This document shows positions 53,737 to 62,300 of a DNA stretch of 64,000 nt, piece by piece. This DNA comes from Streptococcus sp. 29887 (GTDB lineage: Bacteria > Bacillota > Bacilli > Lactobacillales > Streptococcaceae), in contig NZ_CP118735.1 of NCBI RefSeq assembly GCF_032595075.1, forward strand, positions 710,001 to 774,000, in the 5' to 3' direction. Positions within the stretch are counted from its first letter, which is position 1. Each line of letters begins with the position of its first letter. Below the pieces are notes generated by a model. That model ran no database searches. It saw nothing but the letters and a program-made list of their open reading frames with translations, and was not told the origin of the DNA. The position numbers were made by a program, and so were the translations under genes.

Positions 53737-54615
53737 ATGAATAGAGAGAATGTCTTGTTGCGGATTGAGGGGATGAGTAAGGTCTATGGTCAGCAGGCTG
53801 CGGTAGATCAGATATCCTTCGCCATCCAGCGTGGAGAGATTTGTGGCTTGGTTGGGCAAAATGGCGCGGGGAAAACAACTCTGATCCGAATCTTGTCAGG
53901 GCTGATTTTTCCCTCGGCTGGTCAACTGGTCTATCCAAAACCAGTGAAGATGGGGGCTATTATTGAGTCGCCTACTCTGTATCCCAACATGTCTGCCTGG
54001 GACAATCTCATGTATGCGGCTCTGCAATTATCCCTGGAAAATCCCAAGGAGCGTATCCAGCAGGTGCTGGACTTGGTTGGTCTGGGGGATGTGGATCGGA
54101 AGAAGAAGGTCAAAAATTTTTCGCTTGGGATGCGGCAGCGGATGTCCATTGCCTTGGCGATTATTGATTTTCCAGAGTTTTTGATTTTGGATGAGCCGAT
54201 CAATGGTTTGGATCCGTCTGGGATCAAGGAGGTGCGGGACATTATCTTGCGCTTGCGGGATGAGTACGGAATGACGGTCTTGATTTCTAGTCATATCTTG
54301 TCGGAGTTGGAGTTGTTGGCAGATCGTTTTGTCATCATGCACAAGGGCAAGGTCATTCGTGATCTGACCAGGTCTGATTTGGCAGCGGTCGTGGCGAGAA
54401 AGCTCTATCTGGATACGGCAGACAATGCAGCTGTGAAGGCTTATTTGGAAGAAAAGGGGCTGGAAGTTAGTTTGGAAGAGGCTGGTTTGGTCTTGGATGC
54501 GGATGAACATGTTCAATCTCTTATTGATTTGGTGGGTCAATCAGGGATTGAAATTCTGGAGATTTACCGTCAGGGCCAGCATTTGGAAGAGTATTATTTG
54601 AGTTTGTTGAACTAG
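53737..54615 (+). CDS. ABC transporter ATP-binding protein
   Basis: 292 aa from the ATG at 53737 (AAAAGGAG upstream); the frame is open upstream through the promoter and terminator but that part is not coding. Walker A GQNGAGKTT, signature FSLGMRQRMSIALAI, Walker B LILDEPINGLDP and SSHILSELELLADR fit the bacitracin/lantibiotic (BcrA, LanF) group. The C-terminal ~80 residues are the accessory domain of that group. It forms an operon with the permease 13 bp downstream. Substrate unknown, maybe antimicrobial peptide immunity. Confidence 0.88.
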   Translation: MNRENVLLRIEGMSKVYGQQAAVDQISFAIQRGEICGLVGQNGAGKTTLIRILSGLIFPSAGQLVYPKPVKMGAIIESPTLYPNMSAWDNLMYAALQLSLENPKERIQQVLDLVGLGDVDRKKKVKNFSLGMRQRMSIALAIIDFPEFLILDEPINGLDPSGIKEVRDIILRLRDEYGMTVLISSHILSELELLADRFVIMHKGKVIRDLTRSDLAAVVARKLYLDTADNAAVKAYLEEKGLEVSLEEAGLVLDADEHVQSLIDLVGQSGIEILEIYRQGQHLEEYYLSLLN

Positions 54616-54628
54616 GAGGAAGTGGAAA

Positions 54629-55333
54629 ATGAATTTGGTGAAAGCAGATTGGTATCGTATTCGTAAGGAAAGATTGTCCTTGGTTAGTCTGGCAATCTTG
54701 ATTGTCCTCAGTCTGATTTTGGCCTATAGCAGTAGTAAGGAGTTGACTTCTGTAGGGGCTGAGGATATTCTGTCTAACTGGACAAACTTGTTGCCTCTCT
54801 TTTTTGTGGCGCCAGCCAAGATTTTCTTTGGGGATGATTTCCAGTTTCGGACAGTCAATAATAGTCTGGTGCGTACCCAGAACCGTTTGAAGATTTTTAC
54901 TCACAAGTGGTTGTCTAGTGTCGGACTTTGCTTATTCTATGTCTTGTTTGCTTATATGCTGACTGGTTTTGCTCGTCAGATGATGAATGGGGCAGCAGAT
55001 TATTGGGTTCTTGTAGAAGGTTTTGTTTATCAGTTGCCCTTTTATATTGTGATTGCTAGTTTTTGTACAATCTTGTTTGTCATTTTTCCAAAAATCTATC
55101 AAGCATATATGGTGTATATATTGATTGCCTTCTTGTTTGATCAGTTGTTCATGATGGCGACAGGCATTCTTCTTAAAACGGATTTTTTTGCGGACTTTAT
55201 GATGTTTTCACAAGTATCTGTGGCAGCTGACTTGGAGAACTTGCTTTCTTGGCCATCAATCTTGGCGCGGGTCTTTAGTTTGGGCTACTTCATCTGCGGT
55301 GCTCTGCTATTTTCAAAAAAGGAATTGAAGTAA
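54629..55333 (+). CDS. ABC-2 type transporter permease
   Basis: 234 aa integral membrane partner of the ATPase upstream, AGGAGG before the ATG. Six helices: one after the basic start (KADWYRIRKERLSLVSLAI), others near ~50-65, ~95-115, ~130-160, ~165-180 and ~210-228. FFGDDFQFRTVNNSLVRTQNR is the loop typical of lantibiotic-immunity-like permeases. Terminator follows at 55340. Confidence 0.85.
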   Translation: MNLVKADWYRIRKERLSLVSLAILIVLSLILAYSSSKELTSVGAEDILSNWTNLLPLFFVAPAKIFFGDDFQFRTVNNSLVRTQNRLKIFTHKWLSSVGLCLFYVLFAYMLTGFARQMMNGAADYWVLVEGFVYQLPFYIVIASFCTILFVIFPKIYQAYMVYILIAFLFDQLFMMATGILLKTDFFADFMMFSQVSVAADLENLLSWPSILARVFSLGYFICGALLFSKKELK

Positions 55334-55339
55334 GAATAG

Positions 55340-55365
55340 GCAATCTCGAGAGAGGTTGCTTTTTG
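55340..55365 (+). terminator. Terminator of ABC operon
   Basis: GCAATCTC / GAGGTTGC with loop GAGA and TTTTTG tail. Confidence 0.75.
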
Positions 55366-55456
55366 TGAAAACGTATTATTTTGATTTCCAAGGTAAATCC
55401 TCACCTTAATGCTGAGAATGTGTTATACTAGGTAAGTTGCAAGTCTGATACTGGTT

Positions 55457-55840
55457 TACTCTGCGAAAATCAAAGCCATCCGTTGTCAACTCGTCTTGGT
55501 GAGTGAAAAGCTCCAGTGGAACTTTTCAGCCTGTTACCTACAAACAAGGAAGTAACAGTGTTCTACCTTCGACTAATTGTCACGAACAATGTTCGTGGGA
55601 TTTCCCACCACCAACAGTCACTACTCTGACTGTTGTGACACGAACAATGTTCGTAGGATTTCCCACCTCCAACAGTCACTACTCTGACTGTTGTGACACG
55701 AACAATGTTCGTAGGATTTCCCACCTCCAACAGTCTATTCCTAGACTGTTGTGACACGAACAATGTTCGTAGGATTTCCCACCTCCAACAGTCTATTCCT
55801 AGACTGTTGGAGCTAGGCTAATTTTGATTTTCATTGAGTA
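55457..55840. repeat. Composite repeat element with GAAAATCAA-type inverted ends
   Basis: 384 bp, starts TACTC-TGC-GAAAATCAAA and ends TTTTGATTTTC-ATT-GAGTA. It carries a CCAGTGGAA hairpin and a 58-bp minisatellite. No coding potential beyond translations of the repeat. Confidence 0.7.
55581..55810. repeat. 58-bp minisatellite, about four units
   Basis: Units begin with CACGAACAATGTTCGT at 55581, 55639, 55697 and 55755. Each contains two hairpins: GAAC / GTTC and CAACAGTC / GACTGTTG. The inner hairpin loop alternates between ACTACTCT and TATTCCTA types. Confidence 0.85.
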
Positions 55841-55904
55841 GTAGTTCGCTGCCAGTGGAAATAATTGTTACAAAAAAAGTGAGATAAGGTAGCTTCGCAC
55901 TGCC

Positions 55905-56060
55905 TTGTAAAAGAAAGGAAATGCGTTAGGAAACTAGTTCGGGAAGAGTATTCGAACCCGTGCTAAAAACTTCGTGAAAAAGATAGACTTCCTAGTGTGT
56001 GCCCACACTGCGTCAGTCTCCTATTTTCACCTTGTTTTCTTAACGCACTTGGTATCATAA
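55905..56060 (+). promoter_or_regulatory. Structured leader of cshA, related to the thrS leader
   Basis: Contains GTTCGGG / CGAAC, then GAAAAAGATAGAC, a two-tier hairpin (GACT...AGTC outside, GTGTG / CACAC inside), TCCTATTTT and CTTAACGC, in the same order as at 28281-28422. Ends directly at the TTG start; no Shine-Dalgarno site. Confidence 0.5.
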
Positions 56061-57641
56061 TTGAAATTTACAGATTTACAGTTGTCAGAAGACATTTTGC
56101 TTGCCGTTGAGAAGGCTGGTTTTGAAACGCCGTCACCAATCCAGGAGCAGACCATTCCGCTTGCTCTTGAAGGCAAGGATGTGATTGGTCAGGCCCAGAC
56201 GGGGACAGGGAAAACCGCAGCTTTTGGTCTGCCAACCCTCAACAAGATTGACATCGACAATCAAGCTGTTCAAGCCTTGATTATTGCCCCAACGCGTGAG
56301 TTGGCGGTGCAAAGTCAAGAGGAGCTTTTCAAATTTGGTCGTGAAAAGGGTGTAAAAGTTCGCTCTGTTTACGGCGGTTCTAGCATTGAAAAACAAATCA
56401 AGGCTCTTCGCTCGGGTGCCCACATCGTAGTTGGTACACCTGGTCGTCTCTTGGACTTGATTAAACGCAAGGCTCTCAAGCTTGACGGTGTTGAAACCCT
56501 TATTCTTGATGAAGCGGATGAAATGCTTAACATGGGCTTCTTGGATGATATTGAAGCCATCATCGAACGTGTGCCAGAAAGCCGTCAAACTCTTCTATTT
56601 TCTGCGACCATGCCTGATCCAATCAAGCGTATCGGTGTTAAGTTCATGAAAGAACCTGAGCACGTTAAGATTGCGGCCAAGGAATTGACCAACGTCAACG
56701 TGGACCAATACTATATCCGTGTCAAAGAAAATGAGAAATTTGACACCATGACACGCCTTATGGACGTTGACCAGCCAGAATTGTCTATCGTCTTCGGTCG
56801 TACTAAGCGCCGTGTTGACGAATTGACGCGTGGTTTGAAATTGCGTGGTTTCCGTGCAGAAGGTATCCATGGAGATTTGGACCAAAACAAGCGCCTTCGT
56901 GTCATCCGTGACTTTAAAAATGACCAGATTGATGTCTTGGTTGCGACAGACGTAGCAGCACGTGGTTTGGATATCTCAGGTGTGACACACGTCTACAACT
57001 ACGATATTCCACAAGACCCAGAAAGCTATGTGCACCGTATCGGTCGTACAGGTCGTGCTGGTCAATCCGGTCAGTCTATTACCTTTGTATCTCCAAATGA
57101 GATGGGCTACTTGGCTATCATCGAAGATTTGACCAAGAAACGTATGAAGGGACTGAAGCCGGCAACTGCTGAAGAGGCCTTTGAAGCCAAGAAAAAAGTT
57201 GCTTTGAAGAAGATTGAGCGTGATATGGTTGATGAAACTATCCGTAGCAATTTTGATAAGTTTAAGAAGGATGCTGTTAAATTGGCAGCTGAATTTACCC
57301 CTGAAGAGCTTGCTCTCTACGTACTCAGCCTAACTGTACAAGATCCAGATAGCTTGCCAGAGGTAGAAATTGCGCGTGAAAAACCATTGCCATTCAAGTT
57401 TGCGCCTGGTCAAGCCAAGGGCAAGGGTGGACGTGCTGGTCGCGACCGTGATCGTGGAGGTCGTCGTGATGGTGACCGCAATCGAGATCGTGGAGGACGT
57501 CGTGGTGACCGCAATGACCGCAACCGTCGCGATGACAAGTTCAAACGTGACAACCGCCGTCAAGATAATAAAAAACCACACCAACGCACCTCAAGTGAAA
57601 AGAAAACAGGCTTTGTAATTCGCAATAAGGGTGAGAGATAA
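56061..57641 (+). CDS. cshA: DEAD-box RNA helicase CshA
   Basis: 526 aa from a TTG start that gives MKFTDLQLSEDIL, matching other streptococcal CshA N-termini. RecA-like domain 1 has the Q motif (FETPSPIQEQTIPLAL), AQTGTGKT, PTRELAVQ, TPGRLLD, the DEAD box and SAT. Domain 2 has IVFGRTKRRVDELT, ATDVAARGLD and YVHRIGRTGRAG. A C-terminal tail (~455-526) is rich in RGG and RDR, binding RNA. It takes part in RNA decay and cold adaptation. The long structured leader suggests post-transcriptional control. Confidence 0.95.
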   Translation: MKFTDLQLSEDILLAVEKAGFETPSPIQEQTIPLALEGKDVIGQAQTGTGKTAAFGLPTLNKIDIDNQAVQALIIAPTRELAVQSQEELFKFGREKGVKVRSVYGGSSIEKQIKALRSGAHIVVGTPGRLLDLIKRKALKLDGVETLILDEADEMLNMGFLDDIEAIIERVPESRQTLLFSATMPDPIKRIGVKFMKEPEHVKIAAKELTNVNVDQYYIRVKENEKFDTMTRLMDVDQPELSIVFGRTKRRVDELTRGLKLRGFRAEGIHGDLDQNKRLRVIRDFKNDQIDVLVATDVAARGLDISGVTHVYNYDIPQDPESYVHRIGRTGRAGQSGQSITFVSPNEMGYLAIIEDLTKKRMKGLKPATAEEAFEAKKKVALKKIERDMVDETIRSNFDKFKKDAVKLAAEFTPEELALYVLSLTVQDPDSLPEVEIAREKPLPFKFAPGQAKGKGGRAGRDRDRGGRRDGDRNRDRGGRRGDRNDRNRRDDKFKRDNRRQDNKKPHQRTSSEKKTGFVIRNKGER

Positions 57642-57659
57642 AAAGTATATTTATACAAG

Positions 57660-57690
57660 GAGTATTTCCTCAAGGGGATACTCTTTTTTA
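57660..57690 (+). terminator. Terminator of cshA, T run split by IS
   Basis: GAGTATTTCC-TCAA-GGGGATACTC then TTTTTTAT. The ISL3 copy 2 target duplication is TTTTTTAT itself. Confidence 0.85.
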
Positions 57691-57691
57691 T

Positions 57692-59105
57692 GGCTCTTTG
57701 TCAACTGTAGTGGGTAGATGAAAAGCTAACACCTAGAGAGGACGAAGTTCGTTCTCTCTTTCTTTATGTTCAAAGCAATCAAAATACGTTTTTTAAAATT
57801 TTCAAAGTTCCTGAAACCAAAGGCATTTCTTTTAATGACTTTGATGAGATTGTTGGTAGCTTCCAGTTTGGCGTTCGAATAAGGCAATTCCATGGCGTTT
57901 AAAACCTTTTCTTTATCCTTTAGAAATGTCTTAAATACCGTCTGGAAAATAGGATTAACATTGGCTATTTCCTGTTCGATAAGGTCAAAGAAATGATCTG
58001 AGTTTTTCTCTTGGAAATGGAACAAGAGAAGCTGATAGAGTTCATAGTGCTGTCGTAGTTCCTCTGAAAAAGACAGTAGTTTTTCTAGGATTTCCTTGTT
58101 AGTCAAGTGCATGCGAAACATAGGGCGATAAAATCGTTTATCGCTGAGTTTACGGCTATCTTGTTGTATCAATTTCCAGTAGCGTTTCAAGGACCGGTAT
58201 TCCTGCGATTTTCTGTCGAATTGATTCATAATTAGAATACGAACGCGGTTCATAGCACGGCTAAGGTGCTGCACAATGTGAAAGCGGTCCAGAACAATCT
58301 TGGTGTTTGGAAATAGCTGTCTAGCCAATTTGTAGTAAGGACTAAACATATCCATGGTAATGACTTTGACTTGATTTCTAACCTTTCTAGGATAGCGTAG
58401 AAAGTGGTTTCGGATGGTTGCTTGTGTTCTTCCGTCTAGAATAGTTATGACATTTAGGGAGTTGAAATCTTGAGCGATAAAGCTCATTTTCCCCTTTTTG
58501 AAGGCATACTCATCCCAGCTCATCACCTCAGGTAAGGTATTCCAATCTGTTTCAAACTTGAACTCATTAAGCTTTCTCATAACTGATGAGGTTGAGATAG
58601 ATAGCCTGTGTGCAATATGTGTCATTGCTTGATTTTCGATGAGTAATTGAGCAATCTTCTGGTTAACAGCGACGGAGATTTGGTGGTTCTTCTTGACAAG
58701 AGGAGTTTCAGCGACCGCTATTTTTCTGCAATCTTTACACTTGAAGCGACGCTTTCTAAGTCGGATAAGCAAGGGATAACCAGCAGTTTCTAGGTAGGGA
58801 ATTTTGGAGGGTTTTTGGAAGTCGTATTTTGCCATTTGTCCCTTGCAGGAGGGACATTTAGGGGCTGTATAATCCAAATGACCATGAAGTTCTAAGTGAG
58901 TTCCCATATCATATTCATTAGAGATAGTGATATTTTTGTCTTTAATTCTGAGAAGATTTGTGATAAGATTTAGTTGTTCCATATGAGTCTTTCTAATGTG
59001 AGTTTGGTTGCTTTTCATTATAGGCCATATGGGACTTTTTTTCTACAATCAAAAAGACTCCATAATATCCATAGAGGATTTACCCACTACAGATATTATA
59101 GAGCC
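57692..59105 (-). mobile_element. ISL3-family insertion sequence, copy 2
   Basis: 1414 bp, with 25-bp ends as in copy 1 (57692-57716 and 59081-59105, GGCTCT outermost, CTGTAGTGGGTA innermost). Perfect 8-bp target duplication TTTTTTAT (57684-57691 and 59106-59113), inside the cshA terminator T run. Confidence 0.95.
57726..58982 (-). CDS. ISL3-family transposase, copy 2
   Basis: 418 aa starting MEQLNLITNLL at 58982; twelve further in-frame codons upstream are not needed. Zinc pairs CPSCKGQM and CKDC, helix-turn-helix, and the full DDE domain (VITILDGRTQATI, VKVITMDMFSPYY, VLDRFHIVQHLSRAMN) are intact. Compared with copy 1 the last ~170 residues are nearly identical, whereas the first ~240 differ at many positions. 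Confidence 0.94.
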   Translation of the reverse strand: MEQLNLITNLLRIKDKNITISNEYDMGTHLELHGHLDYTAPKCPSCKGQMAKYDFQKPSKIPYLETAGYPLLIRLRKRRFKCKDCRKIAVAETPLVKKNHQISVAVNQKIAQLLIENQAMTHIAHRLSISTSSVMRKLNEFKFETDWNTLPEVMSWDEYAFKKGKMSFIAQDFNSLNVITILDGRTQATIRNHFLRYPRKVRNQVKVITMDMFSPYYKLARQLFPNTKIVLDRFHIVQHLSRAMNRVRILIMNQFDRKSQEYRSLKRYWKLIQQDSRKLSDKRFYRPMFRMHLTNKEILEKLLSFSEELRQHYELYQLLLFHFQEKNSDHFFDLIEQEIANVNPIFQTVFKTFLKDKEKVLNAMELPYSNAKLEATNNLIKVIKRNAFGFRNFENFKKRILIALNIKKERTNFVLSRC

Positions 59106-59113
59106 TTTTTTAT

Positions 59114-59396
59114 TTGTTGAAAACATGATTTTTTAAAAATGTATAAAATATAAGCAAATATTAAAATGCTCTAGTGATTGTTTTTTATTGAAATAAACAG
59201 AAATCTGAACATCTGTAAATAAATAAAAAAATATACCTATGCATATATATATATATATATATATCCTATAAGCTCAGCTTATGGTCTATTAGACTTACTT
59301 ATAGTTACGCATATTCCCTTGAAAAAATCCTTACAAAATGATAGTATATATATGTTTATTAAAGGCGGATATTGATATATAGAAAGGAGGCCTTTT
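59114..59396 (+). promoter_or_regulatory. Control region of the surface adhesin gene
   Basis: A/T-rich. Holds an (AT)11 tract, the palindrome TAAGCT-C-AGCTTA at 59268-59280, and a promoter TTGAAA (59319-59324), 17 nt, TAGTAT (59342-59347). AGGAGG lies at 59385-59390. Confidence 0.6.
59242..59263. repeat. (AT)11 dinucleotide tract
   Basis: Uninterrupted alternation of A and T, 22 nt, 55 bp upstream of the adhesin -35 box. Such tracts can change length by slippage. Confidence 0.85.
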
Positions 59397-62300
59397 ATGA
59401 AAAAAGGCAAGAAAGGTTTCGATTGGTACGCTGCAAGACAGCGGTTTTCAATCAGAAAATTTCATTTTGGTGCTGCCAGTGTACTTTTAGGAGTATCGCT
59501 AGTCTTGAGTGTGGGGAGTAAGGTAAGTGCTACCGAGGAAATACCGGTTTCTCCACCTGTGCAAGAAGTTGTTGTTAGTGAAGAAAGAGCAGATGGTTTG
59601 CCACTTTCAGAAGAAGTTTCGTCTGAAACATCAACACTTTTGCCTGTTAGTGAAGATGTAAAGGAAGAAGTGGTCACAGAACCAGTTCAACCAGCTGACG
59701 TTTTGCAAAGTGAAGAAGTCCAGTCGGAACCAGATCCCCTTGTGGAAGAAGAGGTTTTGTCTAGACAAGCTGTGCTTACTTATACTGTCCGCTATATTGA
59801 CCCGATGAATGAGGTAATTTCATCAGAAACCTTATCCATAGAGCTGACAACTGTTGATCAGCAAGCTAGCTACAGTCTGGTAGTAGCATCTACAGTACCA
59901 GAGGGCTATCGTCTGGTAGTAGACCAGGATGCTCAACAGACTGTGAATATCCTTGAAGGTGTGGATAATCTTATAACCTTCCGCATTGAGAAAATAGAAA
60001 GTGATGAGGCTAAGCCAAATGCAGAATCGGCTTCTAGTCAGGAAGTCGTAAAAGATTCAAGTACTTCTCCAGCGGCAGAAAATGAAAACGCTATCTCAGA
60101 TACTCAACCATTTGCAGAAGCTCCTGAAGTTCAAGCTAAGTCAGTCATAGAACGTACAGTCAATATTCCTTATAAGGTTGTTCAAACGGATGTGGAAACA
60201 GGTGAAGAGAAAAAGCTTGGTCAAGTAGGCTATGTTTCTGTTACGACTACTGATGAAGTAGCAAAGACGGAAGTAACTGTCACTGCTGATAAGCTTCGTT
60301 CAGGTTATCGTCTAGCAGATGGGCAGGCGAATGTCATAACTAAGGTTGTTGCTGAAAACGAAACCAACATACTTTCCTTTGCTGTAACTCGGAAAAAAGA
60401 TGAGAAGGATAATCCGCTGACAGAAACGACCGTTGCAGCTAGTGGCGATGCGGATGGGACAAGTGGTTTTAGGGCTATCGAAAATGCTACAAGAAGTGCA
60501 AATACTGTATCTTATGTAACGACAGAGTGGATTGTTCCTGATGAGGCTAAAACAGTTGGTGCAAATTTTGACAAGGCAGCTGGCGATGCAAGTGTGACTG
60601 CGACGACAACAGTTGTTCCTACTGCCTATAAGACGACTGTACCCGAAGGACGAGAGGTCTTTATGGTCTTAAGCCTAGATTCACAAACAGATCCGAATAA
60701 GGCAACGACTTTTAATAAAAAATATAACAAAGACTATTTCTTCCAATTTTCTACAGCTAAAGAAGGAGAAATAAATAAAGTATATGCTGATCTAGTTGAT
60801 AAGCGTCAAAACAATAAAATTTTAGAATCTATAGAGATTGCTCAAGGTTCTACAGGGAAATTTGCTAGCCTAGCCCAATATGAAGGAACTTCGGGCAACA
60901 ATTTTAACTATCGTTTCGAATTTACTCCAGATCCAAGTAATTCTACAAGTAAAAACTTAAAAATCAATAACCCTAACGGTGGCAATGTCAATACAGTCAT
61001 CTATGATAAGGTAAGCCCAAAATCTGTTGGGACAGAATTAAATATTCATGATGTTTTGGTTCCGGTTCGTACGACACAAGAAACGAAATATGTCGTAAAA
61101 GCTACAGAAAAGAGACCGGAAGAAACGCTTGCTACCTTTATTCAAAAAGGAGCATTGACCGGTGATAGCTACACGATTGCTGGTGCACTAGATTTTGATA
61201 AATATGAGCTAATTGCCGAAGATGTTCCGACAGTTCTTAAGGGAGATTTAGCGGCAGATTACAAGGTGGGTGCTAAAACGATTCAAAGTATCATGACGCA
61301 CAATTTGGTGCGTGTATCGGAAGTGACCCAAAAAGATGGTACTCACAAGGTGCATATTTACCTCTTGAATCCTGATGGAACAAAGATGTTAACCCTTGAT
61401 AGAAAGGGAGATATTACTGAAGCAGATCTTACTTCGGATAACTTTATCAAATTCTTTACGTCAGAAGATATTGTTCCTGGGGCAGTAAATACCTTAGAAG
61501 GTAGTCATAGTTATACTTCTAAACATCAGTTTGAGAGTTATAAAACTAAGCCTAAAACTGTTACAAATGTGATAACAGGGGAAACGAATAATTTTCCTAG
61601 AAATAATGAAAACTTCCCTGAAGGTAATTTCTTTATTCCAGAACACAAAGCTGTCAGCTTGAAAGGTAAAGATGGTAAACCTTTTGGGTTCGGCGGCGTT
61701 CAAATGAAGATGGTCAATGACAATGTAAAAAATGAGCAACATGTGACCTATTATTATGCCGAAAAAGGTAGTGTTATCATTCACTATGTGAATGATAAAG
61801 GAGAAACGATCAAGCGTAGTGCTACCCTTGTTGGACATGGGGCAACTGGTGAAGAGTACGATACAAAAAATTATAAGCATTTTAGTGTGTTTACAGGAGA
61901 AGGTGATGCGATAGATCAATATTATTTAAGGCGTATTGATCCATCAACTTCTACTCTAAGGCCAGTTACCGAAGATCCTAATGAGCTTAGAAGAATCGTA
62001 AAAATTGATGCTGAAACAGGTGTTGTCGAAAGAGATACTTTAAAAGAATTGACTTATGTCTACGAAAAAGCAGCAAAAGCATTAATGGAGATCTATTTAA
62101 GACCAGTGGATGTTGAAACGGGGAATGTAGCCGGTCCTGATAAGTTGTCTCATACTATAAGGGAACAAGGTGAAAAAGGAACGATTATTTCAAAACGTAT
62201 TACGCTTGATATTCTACAGACCTATATAGATAAAGGGTATGAAGTAATTAGTGATGGTTTTTCTAATAAAACGACTTACTTCGATAGTATTGAGGATGGA

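Noticed and set aside
55503..55763. Small frames on both strands in the minisatellite
   Set aside because: Translations of the 58-bp repeat without start signals; the period is not a multiple of three, so the frame shifts between units.
55581..55810. Possible CRISPR array
   Set aside because: The units are contiguous hairpin-bearing repeats without unique spacers, and no cas genes are present.
57330..57618. Frames overlapping the 3' end of cshA on both strands
   Set aside because: Low-complexity shadows of the RGG/RDR tail.
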